Below, one piece after another: positions 1-8,493 of a stretch of 64,000 nucleotides of DNA. Below the pieces are notes generated by a model that was not told the origin of the DNA, made no database searches, and saw nothing but the letters and a program-made list of their open reading frames with translations. This DNA is from DATIRA01 sp964553405 (lineage in GTDB: Bacteria > Pseudomonadota > Gammaproteobacteria > Steroidobacterales > Steroidobacteraceae). The stretch spans positions 11,079 through 75,078 of the forward strand of contig CAZKLS010000003.1 of the NCBI GenBank assembly GCA_964553405.1, given 5' to 3'. Made by a program: the position numbers and the translations under genes. Position 1 is the first letter of the stretch. Each line of letters starts with the position of its first letter.

Positions 1-730
1 GACCGGAGCGGCGCTCGTCGCTCATCTCGAGCGGCGGGCACGAGCGAGGAGCCGCGATCGACTTGAACAAAATCCAGGCGCAGTACAGCCCCACCAGCAG
101 CAGTCCGGGAATCATCGCGCCGGCGAACAGCTGGCCGACCGAGATCGGCTCCGGGGCCAGGTTGCCGAGGTCCAGCTGTGCCTGCTGATTGGCGCCCTGC
201 AGGATGTCGCCGACGAAGATCAGCACCGTGGACGGCGGGATGATCTGTCCCAGCGTCCCCGAGGCGCAGATCGTGCCGGCCGCGAGCCTCCGGTCGTAGC
301 CGGCCCGCATCATCGCGGGCAGCGACAGCAGGCCCATCGTGACCACGGTGGCGCCGACGATGCCGGTGGACGCCGCGAGCAGCGCACCGACGATCACGAC
401 CGAGTAGCCGAGACCGCCGCGCATCGAGCCGAACAGCTCGCCCATCGTCGTCAGCAGCGCCTCCGCGATCTTCGAGCGCTCCAGCATCACGCCCATGAAT
501 ACGAACAGCGGTACCGCGACCAGCGTCTCGTTGGTCATCGTGCCGAAGTAGCGCCCGACCAGCGCCGAGAGGATCGTCAGGTCGAAGACGCCGAGCACCG
601 TGCCGAGACCGGCGAAGACCAGGCCGACGCCGGCCAGCGTGAAGGCGACGGGATAGCCCGCGAGCACCGCGCCGATCGTGGCGAGGAACATCGCCACGGC
701 CAGTGCCTCGCCGGTCAGCTGCGCATTCAC
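1..730 (-). CDS. dctM: TRAP transporter large permease (DctM), C-terminus outside window
   Basis: This is the large membrane subunit of a tripartite ATP-independent periplasmic transporter, which uses an ion gradient to import an organic acid delivered by a periplasmic binding protein. About 243 codons are present; the family is usually about 430 residues, so the rest lies left of the window. The readable N-terminal half has alternating hydrophobic helices and typical DctM blocks: a LTGEALAV start, VPLFVFMGVMLERSKI, GIVGATVVTMG and ASGTLGQIIPPS. The GTG start overlaps the stop codon of the upstream dctQ as GTGA, so the two are translationally coupled. Substrate unknown. No binding-protein gene is adjacent upstream. 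Confidence 0.93.
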   Translation of the reverse strand, partial: MNAQLTGEALAVAMFLATIGAVLAGYPVAFTLAGVGLVFAGLGTVLGVFDLTILSALVGRYFGTMTNETLVAVPLFVFMGVMLERSKIAEALLTTMGELFGSMRGGLGYSVVIVGALLAASTGIVGATVVTMGLLSLPAMMRAGYDRRLAAGTICASGTLGQIIPPSTVLIFVGDILQGANQQAQLDLGNLAPEPISVGQLFAGAMIPGLLLVGLYCAWILFKSIAAPRSCPPLEMSDERRSG

Positions 731-1305
731 GGAGCGCGCTCCCGTGCCGGACCGTCGGGGCTGCGATCGGTGACCCGTTGCCCGTCGCGATCGGGCATCT
801 CTCGACCGCAGAGAAACAGCGCTCGCCGGGCGATCAGTGCGAGTCCCTGCAGGAACAGCACGGCGCAGAAGACCCACAGCAACGACTTGAGCAGGAACAG
901 CGCCGGCATGCCGTTGGCTGTGCTCGAGGCCTCGCGGATGCTCCACGAGGCGAGCAGGAACGGCGCCGAAGTGACCGCAATCACCGCGAGCCACGGAAAC
1001 AGGAAGCCGAGCGTGCCCAGTATGTCGATCCACGCCCGCGCGCGCGGCCCCAGCTGCCCGTAGACCACATCGACGTTGACGTGCCCGCGGTGCAGCAGCG
1101 TGTAGCCGGCGCCGGCCATGAACACCACGGCGTGCTGCCAGACGTACAGCTCCTGCATCCACGGGAACCCGAGGTCGAACCCGTAGCGCAGCACGACGAC
1201 GGCGAAGCAGGTCAGCACGCAACCGAGCGTCAGCCAGGCGACCGTGCGTCCGAGCCAGTCGTTGAATGCGTCGATGCGCCTGACGAAACTCTCGAGTGCG
1301 CCCAC
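727..1305 (-). CDS. dctQ: TRAP transporter small permease (DctQ)
   Basis: A 192-residue inner-membrane protein with four predicted transmembrane helices, the usual DctQ layout. The diagnostic block after helix 2 (QELYVWQHAVVFMAGAGYTL, then the conserved HVNVDVVY segment) is clear. It should form the membrane complex with the overlapping dctM. The GTG start has a G-rich run just upstream. The C-terminal 25 residues are charged and proline-rich and probably disordered. A dctP gene is not next to this pair, so it either lies beyond the left edge or the pair borrows a binding protein. The other TRAP set in this window has its own DctP. Confidence 0.92.
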   Translation of the reverse strand: MGALESFVRRIDAFNDWLGRTVAWLTLGCVLTCFAVVVLRYGFDLGFPWMQELYVWQHAVVFMAGAGYTLLHRGHVNVDVVYGQLGPRARAWIDILGTLGFLFPWLAVIAVTSAPFLLASWSIREASSTANGMPALFLLKSLLWVFCAVLFLQGLALIARRALFLCGREMPDRDGQRVTDRSPDGPARERAP

Positions 1306-1401
1306 CTGCCCCCCGTGCGGTTCAGCGCGGATGGTACGGGCTCGGGCCGGGGATTGGCGACGGTATTCGTGTTGTCCCGCGGCTCCGGCCGCGACCGCCC
1401 G

Positions 1402-2364
1402 TCAGCCGAGGCCGGACAGGAACTCGAGCAACAGCGCGTTCACCTCTGCGGGGCGCTCCTCCGGGGTCCAGTGGCCGGCGCCGGGCAGCAGGACTTTCTT
1501 CGTGAGCCCGGGCATCGTCTGCTCGAGATTCTCGTAATGCTGGCGTCGGAACAGCACCGAACCGTCGAGATCTCCCGCGACGAACAGCGACGGCTGGTGG
1601 ATGCGCGCGCCGGCGAGAAACGCGGTCTGTGCCCAGTTGAAATCGAGATTCCGGTACAGGTTGAGGCCGCCGCGGAACCCGGTCCTCGAGTACTCGTCCG
1701 CCGCGAAGTCCAGGTCCAGCTCGGTGAGCCAGCCCGGCAACCGGTCCGGGAGAGCCATCGAATCCAGCAGGGTCTCGTCCTGCTCGAACATGAATCGCCA
1801 GCGCGCCTCGGGTGGGGCGTCGCCCGAGGCCGAATAGAGCATCATCGCCAGGGACTTTCGGACGTCCGCCTCGAGCTCGGCCTCGGCGAGCCCGGGCTGC
1901 TGGAAGTAGAGCTGGTAGAACTGCCTCTCTCCGGCCAGGTGACGCATCAGCTCGGTCGGCGGCGCGCTCGGACGCGGCGTATAAGGCACGCTCATCAGCA
2001 CCACCGCCCGGAAGACGTCCGGCCGCATCAGCGCGCAATGCGCGGCGATCGTCGCGCCCCAGTCGTGTCCGACGATCACGGCCTGCCGTTCGCCGAGCGA
2101 CTGCACCAGGCCCACCACGTCGCCGACGAGCTGGAAGATGTTGTAGTCCAGGATCGCGTCCGGCCGGTCCGACTGGCCACAGCCGCGCAGATCCGGCGCG
2201 ACTGCATGGAAGCCCGCCGTCTCGAGCGAACGCAACTGGTGACGCCAGGTGTTCCAGGTCTCCGGGAATCCGTGGCACAGCACGACCAGCGGTCCCGTGC
2301 CACGCGCTGCGCAGTGCAGCTGGATGCCGTTCGATTCCACGAACTCGTGACGCTCGATCAGCAT
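1402..2364 (-). CDS. Alpha/beta hydrolase, epoxide-hydrolase-like
   Basis: A 320-residue cytoplasmic alpha/beta-fold hydrolase without a signal peptide. The oxyanion-hole motif HGFPE is at residues 31-35. The nucleophile elbow GHDWGA places Asp101 as nucleophile, and the catalytic base His298 sits in GAGHW near the C-terminus. An Asp nucleophile in GxDxG with HGxPE is the signature of soluble epoxide hydrolases and related dehalogenases, not of serine esterases. The family opens epoxides to diols through a covalent ester intermediate. The start is supported by a GAGGA about 8 bases upstream. It lies between the LssY-domain lipoprotein gene and dctQM, all on the minus strand. The natural substrate cannot be read from sequence. 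Confidence 0.88.
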   Translation of the reverse strand: MLIERHEFVESNGIQLHCAARGTGPLVVLCHGFPETWNTWRHQLRSLETAGFHAVAPDLRGCGQSDRPDAILDYNIFQLVGDVVGLVQSLGERQAVIVGHDWGATIAAHCALMRPDVFRAVVLMSVPYTPRPSAPPTELMRHLAGERQFYQLYFQQPGLAEAELEADVRKSLAMMLYSASGDAPPEARWRFMFEQDETLLDSMALPDRLPGWLTELDLDFAADEYSRTGFRGGLNLYRNLDFNWAQTAFLAGARIHQPSLFVAGDLDGSVLFRRQHYENLEQTMPGLTKKVLLPGAGHWTPEERPAEVNALLLEFLSGLG

Positions 2365-2464
2365 GTCTGCCGTCCTCGCAAGGCCAAGCGGAGACTCCGA
2401 AGGCTACACGCCCGCAGGCGTGCTGTCAGACGGCCCCACGACGGCGACACCGTGCGGCGGCCCT

Positions 2465-3871
2465 TCAGCGGGCGTCGTCGCGTTCCCCGTCCGGCCGCTG
2501 CGGCTCGACGGCCTGCGGTGCGCTCGCCCTTTCGCTCTGTCCGATCGCCACCGGTCCGTCACCGACCCGTCCCCAGCCGAGGTTGCGGATCTGCTCCGTG
2601 CGGACCGGTTCCTCGGCCACGACGACGACCAGCCTCATGCCGTCGGTGACGTAGGGGTCGTCCGTCAGGTTGCGGGCCGGGTCCTCGAGCGTCGCGACCG
2701 GCGCGCCCGGTACGAACGTGAAGGCCTCGATTCGATGGCGGATCAGCAGGCTCTCCAGCACGTACTGCCGCGCCTCGTCCACCAGCGGATCGATGATGTG
2801 GGTCGTCAGCGTCGGCGACTTCGTCGTCACCTTGACGCCGATGTCGCGGCTGACCTGCCCGACCCAGATCGACAGACCCCGGAACGTGTACGGCGCCAGC
2901 CACAGCCGCATGTGGTTGCGCTGGGCGAGTGTGAAGCGCGCCCGCTGGAAAGCCAGGTCCTGAGCCCGGCCGAAGACGTACAGGTCGCTGACCGGCGCGT
3001 TCGGGTAGCGGCTCCCGGCCACCGCCGCCGAGATCTCGCGACGGATCGTCGTCCAGTCGATGCGATGCGTGAACGACCAGCCGCTGTGCGACAGCGACGC
3101 CATCACCTGTGAAGGCTTGCCGATCAGTACGATATTGAGCGGGTCTCCGGCCCGCTCGCCGGACGCGTTCGTTGCACAGCAGGGAAGCTCCTCGAGCCGC
3201 TTGCGCAGTTCGTCTTCGTCCAGGTCTGGCCGTGCGAACCCGGGGTAGATCGCCGCCGGATCGAGGTCCTCGAAGTCGAAGTGCCCGTCGGGAGTCCGCA
3301 GCGGAAACCCGAAACGCCGTACCTCGGCCCGGCCATTGATGGTCACCTCCACGTAGCGCCCGCCCTCCGAGCGCGGAACCAGCACATGTCCCTCGTAGGC
3401 GAGCCCGGGTTCCAGCTTCGCGCGCATGGCCAGGTCGCGGAATCGCTGTCTCAGTTGCTCGAGTTCCTCGCCGGAGGTGCCGAAGCGGAACAGATACGCC
3501 GCCTCGTCGGCGGTGAAGTAATCCGGGTCCACGTACGCGGCCAGCAGCCACAGAACCTTCGTGGTGGCGTTGTCTGCCCGCAGCCAGACGGCCTGCAGGC
3601 CCTTGTCCGCGAGGTCGACGCCGTAGCGCCGCTCAGCCTCGTCGTCCGGCACCAGCCAGGCGGAAACGGTCACGCCGTCGATCGTATGGGTCTGGACTTC
3701 GGCGGAGTCATCGCCCGCCACGGATTGCGCTGCGGTCGCAGCGGCCGGCGCCCGGGGCTCGGGGGACGCGGGGGCCGGCGACGATGCACAGCCCGCGACC
3801 AGCAGGGCGCAGGCACAGGCGATCAGCATTCCGAAGAACTCGAACGCGTGCTTGGTTCTGTTCGGCATCAT
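2465..3871 (-). CDS. LssY C-terminal-domain lipoprotein
   Basis: A 468-residue predicted lipoprotein: a short basic N-terminus, a hydrophobic stretch and a lipobox LVAGC with Cys28 as lipidation site, followed by an Ala/Pro-rich linker. The rest resembles the LssY C-terminal domain: a DPLNIVLIG block, then a SHSGWSFTHRIDW segment, then VGQVSRDIGVKV and a THIIDPLVDEAR motif. In larger LssY proteins this domain is attached to a PAP2 phosphatase-like membrane domain, which is missing here. The biochemical role of the domain is unknown to me. It is divergently transcribed from zntB with 124 bp between the start codons. ATG at 3868 is an alternative start. Confidence 0.75.
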   Translation of the reverse strand: MMPNRTKHAFEFFGMLIACACALLVAGCASSPAPASPEPRAPAAATAAQSVAGDDSAEVQTHTIDGVTVSAWLVPDDEAERRYGVDLADKGLQAVWLRADNATTKVLWLLAAYVDPDYFTADEAAYLFRFGTSGEELEQLRQRFRDLAMRAKLEPGLAYEGHVLVPRSEGGRYVEVTINGRAEVRRFGFPLRTPDGHFDFEDLDPAAIYPGFARPDLDEDELRKRLEELPCCATNASGERAGDPLNIVLIGKPSQVMASLSHSGWSFTHRIDWTTIRREISAAVAGSRYPNAPVSDLYVFGRAQDLAFQRARFTLAQRNHMRLWLAPYTFRGLSIWVGQVSRDIGVKVTTKSPTLTTHIIDPLVDEARQYVLESLLIRHRIEAFTFVPGAPVATLEDPARNLTDDPYVTDGMRLVVVVAEEPVRTEQIRNLGWGRVGDGPVAIGQSERASAPQAVEPQRPDGERDDAR

Positions 3872-3995
3872 CGCGGTGGGTCGAAACCTGTCGGTCCTGC
3901 CGCCGAAGTCTAACGCGAGCGCGCCGATTCACAGCGCACCGAGGCGCGGGTTACGCTCGGCCGGACCGGTCACCGATCCGCGACGAGGTAGCGTC

Positions 3996-4970
3996 ATGAA
4001 CGAATCCGCCGACCTGATCTGCGCTTACGTCTTCGACGGGCAGGGCGGTGGCCGCGCGCTCGACTGGGACGGCGTGCGCTCGCACCGTCCCGAGGACGGC
4101 TGGCTCTGGGTTCACCTGCGGCGGGATGCGGCGGGCAGTCGCGCATGGCTCGAAGCAGAATCGGGCCTCGACGAGGTGGTATGCGAGGCGCTGCTGTCGA
4201 GCGAGTCGCGGCCGCGCTGCGAAGGCTACGCTGAAAACCTGCTGCTCAGCCTGCGTGGCGTGAACCTGAACCCCGGCGCCGATCCGGAGGACATGGTGGC
4301 GCTGGTGCTCTGGGCCGAGGCGGGCCGGATCGTCAGCGTACGCCGCCGGCGCATCATGGCCGTGGATGCGATCCGGACGTCGATCGCGGAGGGCCGTGCC
4401 CCGCGGACGACCGGCGACTTTCTCGCCGAGCTCTCCGAAGGCCTGGTCGAGCGGATGGGACCGGTCGTCGACGGCCTGGAGGAGGAGGTGGCCGACCTGG
4501 AGCAGCAGCTCCTCTCGGGACGAACCGAGGGTACCCGGACGAAGCTCGCGGACCTGCGGCAGACGGCGATCGCGCTGCGCCGGTACATCGCCCCGCAGCG
4601 GGAGGCAATGTCGCGTCTGCTGACGCACCAGGCGGACTGGCTCTCGCCGATGGACCGGCGCTGGCTGCGCGAGGTGGCGGACCGGATCACCCGCTACGTC
4701 GAGGACCTCGACGCCGTACGGGAGCGTGCGCAGATCGTGCAGGAGGAGCTCGCGGCCCGCATCTCGGAGCAGATCAACCGCAACATGTACGTGCTGTCGA
4801 TCGTCGCCGCGGTGTTCCTGCCGCTCGGCCTGCTGACCGGCTACCTCGGCATCAACGTCGGCGGGATCCCCGGCGTAGACTGGAAATGGTCGTTCGCAGT
4901 CGTCGGCCTCGGGCTGGCGGTCATCGCGGCGCTGGAGATCTGGCTGTTGCGGCGCCTGAGGTGGATCTAG
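3996..4970 (+). CDS. zntB: CorA-family zinc transporter ZntB
   Basis: A 324-residue inner-membrane transporter of the CorA superfamily, matching the usual ZntB length. It has a large N-terminal cytoplasmic domain, a long alpha-helical stretch (about residues 150-260, rich in Glu/Arg/Gln), and two C-terminal transmembrane helices. The loop between the helices reads GINVGGIPG. The G-x-N motif corresponds to GMN of CorA and the GIPG extension is typical of ZntB. The frame stays open upstream of the chosen ATG, but GAGGT lies 5-6 bases before it and homology begins there. ZntB proteins move zinc across the inner membrane; CorA-type magnesium or cobalt transport is the alternative. Confidence 0.87.
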   Translation: MNESADLICAYVFDGQGGGRALDWDGVRSHRPEDGWLWVHLRRDAAGSRAWLEAESGLDEVVCEALLSSESRPRCEGYAENLLLSLRGVNLNPGADPEDMVALVLWAEAGRIVSVRRRRIMAVDAIRTSIAEGRAPRTTGDFLAELSEGLVERMGPVVDGLEEEVADLEQQLLSGRTEGTRTKLADLRQTAIALRRYIAPQREAMSRLLTHQADWLSPMDRRWLREVADRITRYVEDLDAVRERAQIVQEELAARISEQINRNMYVLSIVAAVFLPLGLLTGYLGINVGGIPGVDWKWSFAVVGLGLAVIAALEIWLLRRLRWI

Positions 4971-5013
4971 AGCGGCGGCGGGCCCACGCCCCGGCGGCCG
5001 GCCGCGGCCTGAC

Positions 5014-6558
5014 TCAGAGCATCGCTTCGATCAGTCGCGGTCCGCGCTGCCTCATCGCCGCGCCGTACTGCGCGAGGAACTCCTCGCTGGTGCCCGCGCG
5101 GCTCGCCTCGAGGCCGAGGCCCTGCGCGATGCGGGTCCAGTCCAGCTCGGGGTCCTGCAGGTCGAGCATCGACGCGGCCTTCGGACCTGCGCCGCTCGCG
5201 CCCACACGCTCGAGTTCGACGGTCAGGATCCGGTAGCTGCGGTTGGCACAGATGACGGCCGTGACGTCGAGATTCTCCCGCGCCATCGTCCACAGCGCCT
5301 GCAAGGTGTAGGCGGCGCTGCCGTCGCCCTCGATGCAGACCACTTTGCGATCCGGGCAGGCGATCGCGGCGCCGACCGCGACCGGAAGCCCCTGCCCGAT
5401 CGACCCGCCTGCGCAGGGAAGGTGATCGTGCGGACGGGCGACCGCCATCACCTGCGCGAGCACGAAGCCGAGCGTGATCGACTCGTCGCTGAGCACCGCG
5501 TGCTCGGGCGTGAGCCTGGCGATGCCCTGCGCCAGCGTGAGCGGGGTCAGTGGTCCCCGGGGCGCTGCCGGCAGATCCAGCGGGACGCGCGCGGGCCTGG
5601 GCGGCGTCCCGCCGAGCGCGAGGTCGAGCGCCTCGAGCGCCTGGACGCCGTCCTCGTGCGGATGCGCGAGCGTCGCGAAGTGGCAGCCCTCGGGTGAACA
5701 CCAGCTCGGCACGCCCGGGTAGGCGAAGAAGGACACCGGCGGCCGGGCACCGACCAGCACCAGCTGCTCGATGCCGGCCAGGAACTCGACGATCTGTTCG
5801 GCGAAGTAAGGCAGGCGCTCGAGCGGCACGCGTCCGGCGCCGAGCTCGGTTCGCGGCGCGAACGTATCGCAGAGGAGACGCGCGCCGGTCTTCGCCGCGA
5901 CCCGACCGGCGGCCTCGAGGCCGGGTCCTAGCAGCGCCGCGCCACGGACCAGCAGCGCGGTGCGCTTGCCGTTGCCGAGCAGCTTCGCCGTCCCGTCGAT
6001 CACCTTGCCAGTCACGGCCTGCGGCGCCAGCCGCGGCAGCGGCGTCGCTGCGTGCGCGGCCTCGTTCCAGGCGCTGTCGGCCGGCAGGATCAGTGTCGCA
6101 ATCGCGCCGGGCGGGGCGGTTGCCGCCTGGACGGCCCGCGCGGCATCGGAAGCCACCGTGAGCGCGCTCTTCGACGTGACGATCCAGTTCGAGACCGGCC
6201 GCGCAAAACCGACGATGTCGGAGGTGAGCGGCGCGTCGTACTGCAGGTGAGAGGTGGCGTGGTCGCCGACGATCGCGACCACCGGCGAGGCCGCGCGCCG
6301 GGCGTTGTGCAGGTTGGCGAGCCCGTTCGCGAGCCCAGGGCCCAGGTGCAGCAGCACCGCGGCCGGGCGACCGGCCATGCGGCCGTAGCCGTCGGCCGCC
6401 CCGGTCGCTACGCCCTCGAACAGGCACAGCACCGCACGCATGCCCGGGCTCGAGTCCAGCGCCGCGACGAAGTGCATCTCGGAGGTGCCGGGGTTGCCGA
6501 AGCAGACCTCGACGCCGCAGTTGACCAGCGTGCCGACCAGGGATTGAGCGCCGTTCAT
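5014..6558 (-). CDS. ThDP-dependent enzyme, acetolactate synthase / benzoylformate decarboxylase-like
   Basis: A 514-residue thiamine-diphosphate enzyme with the three-domain arrangement of the acetolactate synthase/benzoylformate decarboxylase family. The N-terminal domain has the GNPGTSEMHF block and the cofactor-activating Glu48 in LFEGVATGAADGYGR. The C-terminal domain holds the ThDP/Mg motif: GDGSAAYTL followed about 25 residues later by CANRSY. This type is often annotated as acetolactate synthase large subunit, but it lacks an adjacent small subunit and sits in a transporter operon. I infer a catabolic 2-oxo-acid decarboxylase or carboligase acting on the imported substrate. It follows dctM by 20 bp on the same strand. 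The frame stays open far upstream, but homology begins at this ATG. Confidence 0.87.
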   Translation of the reverse strand: MNGAQSLVGTLVNCGVEVCFGNPGTSEMHFVAALDSSPGMRAVLCLFEGVATGAADGYGRMAGRPAAVLLHLGPGLANGLANLHNARRAASPVVAIVGDHATSHLQYDAPLTSDIVGFARPVSNWIVTSKSALTVASDAARAVQAATAPPGAIATLILPADSAWNEAAHAATPLPRLAPQAVTGKVIDGTAKLLGNGKRTALLVRGAALLGPGLEAAGRVAAKTGARLLCDTFAPRTELGAGRVPLERLPYFAEQIVEFLAGIEQLVLVGARPPVSFFAYPGVPSWCSPEGCHFATLAHPHEDGVQALEALDLALGGTPPRPARVPLDLPAAPRGPLTPLTLAQGIARLTPEHAVLSDESITLGFVLAQVMAVARPHDHLPCAGGSIGQGLPVAVGAAIACPDRKVVCIEGDGSAAYTLQALWTMARENLDVTAVICANRSYRILTVELERVGASGAGPKAASMLDLQDPELDWTRIAQGLGLEASRAGTSEEFLAQYGAAMRQRGPRLIEAML

Positions 6559-6578
6559 GGCCGGTTGACCCCGCGCGG

Positions 6579-7904
6579 CTACTGCCCGTAGTACAGGCCC
6601 GGCAGCCACAGCGCGATCTGCGGGAAGATGATCACCAGCGCCAGCCCGAAGACCATGATCAGCACGAACGGGATGATCGAGCGGTAGATATCGGCCAGCG
6701 TGATTTCCTTCGGCGCCATCGCCCGCATCAGGAACAGGTTGTAGCCGAACGGCGGCGTCATGTAGGCGATCTGGCAGGTGATGGTGTAGAGCACGCCGTA
6801 CCAGATCGGGTTGAAGCCGAGCGAGATGATCAGCGGCACGTACAGCGGCGCGACGATGATCAGCATCGCCGTGTCGTCGAGGAACATGCCCATCAGGATG
6901 TAGGTGAGCTGCATCAGCACCAGCACCTGCCAGGGTTCCAGGCCCCACTTGTCGAGGAACAGGATCTCGATCGCCTTGACCGCGCCGAGGCCGTCGAAGA
7001 CCGCGCCGAAGGCGAGCGCGGCCAGGATCACCCACATGAACATGCAGGAGACGGCCAGGCTCTTCTTCAGCGTGTCCTGCATGACCTGCCGGGTGATCCG
7101 ACCCTTGCGCCAGGCGACCAGCGTGGCCATCGCCGCGCCGACGGCCGAGCTCTCGACCAGGCTCGTCACGCCCATCAGGAACAGCCCGGTCATCGAGAAG
7201 ATGATCAAGAGCGGCAGCACGCCGGCCTTCAGCAGCCGGATCCGATCGCGCCAGGTGATCTGCTGGCGCTCCTCCAGTGGCAGCGCGGGACCGAGCTGCG
7301 GCTGCAGCCAGCAGCGGATCGAGATGTACGCGATGAACAGCCCGGCAAGCAACAGGCCCGGCAGCACGCCGGCGAGCCACAGCTGACCCACCGGCTGCCG
7401 GGCGATCATGCCGTACAGCACCAGCACGACGCTCGGCGGGATCATGATGCCGAGCGAGCTGCCGGCCTGGATCACGCCGGTCACCATCCGCTTGTCGTAG
7501 CCGCGCTTCAAGAGCTCGGGCAGTGCGATGCTCGCTCCGATCGCCATGCCGGCCACGCTCAGCCCGTTCATCGCGGAGATCGCGACCATCAGCAGCACCG
7601 TGCCGACCGCCAGCCCGCCGTTCATCGGGCCGGTCCAGACGTGGAACATCCGGTACAGGTCGCCGGCGATACCCGACTCCGACAGCATGTAGCCCATGTA
7701 GATGAACATCGGCAGCGTCAGCAGCGGGTACCAGTTCAGCAGCGTGATGCTGGCCGCGAACGGAATCTCGGCGCCGCCCTTGCCCCACAGCCACAGCGCG
7801 AACACCGTGGCGACGAAGCCGATCGCGCCGAAGACCCGCTGCCCGGTCAGCAGCATCAGCATCATCGTCGAGAACATCAGCAGCGCGATCAGCTCGTAGC
7901 TCAC
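6579..7904 (-). CDS. dctM: TRAP transporter large permease (DctM)
   Basis: A 441-residue integral membrane subunit of a TRAP importer with about 12 hydrophobic segments. Conserved family blocks include LPMFIYMGYML, GLSVAGMAIGAS, the GSSLGIMIPPSVVLVLYG stretch, and a C-terminal MTPPFGYNLFLMRA motif. It carries the ion-coupled translocation pathway. I chose the GTG start that overlaps the dctQ stop codon as GTGA, giving a normal-length protein; the frame is open further upstream but that part is antisense-like to dctQ coding. Together with dctQ and dctP it forms one operon ending in the ThDP enzyme gene. Confidence 0.93.
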   Translation of the reverse strand: MSYELIALLMFSTMMLMLLTGQRVFGAIGFVATVFALWLWGKGGAEIPFAASITLLNWYPLLTLPMFIYMGYMLSESGIAGDLYRMFHVWTGPMNGGLAVGTVLLMVAISAMNGLSVAGMAIGASIALPELLKRGYDKRMVTGVIQAGSSLGIMIPPSVVLVLYGMIARQPVGQLWLAGVLPGLLLAGLFIAYISIRCWLQPQLGPALPLEERQQITWRDRIRLLKAGVLPLLIIFSMTGLFLMGVTSLVESSAVGAAMATLVAWRKGRITRQVMQDTLKKSLAVSCMFMWVILAALAFGAVFDGLGAVKAIEILFLDKWGLEPWQVLVLMQLTYILMGMFLDDTAMLIIVAPLYVPLIISLGFNPIWYGVLYTITCQIAYMTPPFGYNLFLMRAMAPKEITLADIYRSIIPFVLIMVFGLALVIIFPQIALWLPGLYYGQ

Positions 7905-8413
7905 TCGAGCTCCCTGCCGGTGAAGGCCGCGAGGTCCTTGAAGAAGGTCGAGATCGCCTGCAGCAGCATCAGCACGATGCCGACGGTCATGATCGCCTTG
8001 ATCGGCGCCATCGGTGGCGCCCAGGCCGAGTAGTTCGTCTGCCCGTACTTGATCGCATAGGCGGTGCTGGACATGCCGCCCCGGACCAGGAAGATCAGGT
8101 AGAACACCAGGCAGAACGCGGTCAGCGAGTCCCAGAAGGCCCGGGTCCGCGGTCGCCAGCGCTCGTAGAGCACGTCCATCCGCACGTGCGAGTCCAGCTG
8201 CATCGAGTAGCCGCCCCCGAGCAGGTAGTACGCGGCCATCAGGAACTGGGCCATCTCGATGATCCACAGGAACGGCACGTTGAACACGTAGCGGGACAGC
8301 GAGCCGAACAGCAGCACGCCCATCATCACGAACACCAGGTACATGACGACCGAGCCGATGGCCCGGTTCATCGCATCGACGTAGCGGACGTAGGCCTTGA
8401 CGATTCTGGGCAT
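7901..8413 (-). CDS. dctQ: TRAP transporter small permease (DctQ)
   Basis: A 170-residue four-helix membrane protein of the DctQ family. The conserved segment FLWIIEMAQFLMAAYYLLGG followed by HVRMDVLYERW is typical. It links the binding protein DctP to the large permease. It follows dctP by 80 bp, and its stop overlaps the dctM start. The sequence differs clearly from the first dctQ of the window, so the two TRAP systems are not a recent duplication. Confidence 0.93.
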   Translation of the reverse strand: MPRIVKAYVRYVDAMNRAIGSVVMYLVFVMMGVLLFGSLSRYVFNVPFLWIIEMAQFLMAAYYLLGGGYSMQLDSHVRMDVLYERWRPRTRAFWDSLTAFCLVFYLIFLVRGGMSSTAYAIKYGQTNYSAWAPPMAPIKAIMTVGIVLMLLQAISTFFKDLAAFTGRELE

Positions 8414-8493
8414 GACCCTTCGCTCTGGATCAGCAGGCCTGGCCGGGGCGACGGGTCGCCGCCCGTCGCCGCCGAGCGCAGTGCCGGATCACG

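Noticed and set aside
703..2649. A 648-codon open frame on the plus strand across dctQ and the epoxide-hydrolase-like gene
   Set aside because: It is antisense to two genes with clear family motifs and its product has no recognisable motif. Long spurious open frames are expected in DNA this GC-rich.
4971..5013. Terminator between zntB and the ThDP gene
   Set aside because: Only short GGCC/GCGG palindromes are seen, with no T-run and no stem beyond what GC-rich DNA gives by chance.
5014..6558. Biosynthetic acetolactate synthase IlvB
   Set aside because: No small-subunit ilvH/ilvN or ilvC is adjacent, and the gene is the last of a TRAP transporter operon.
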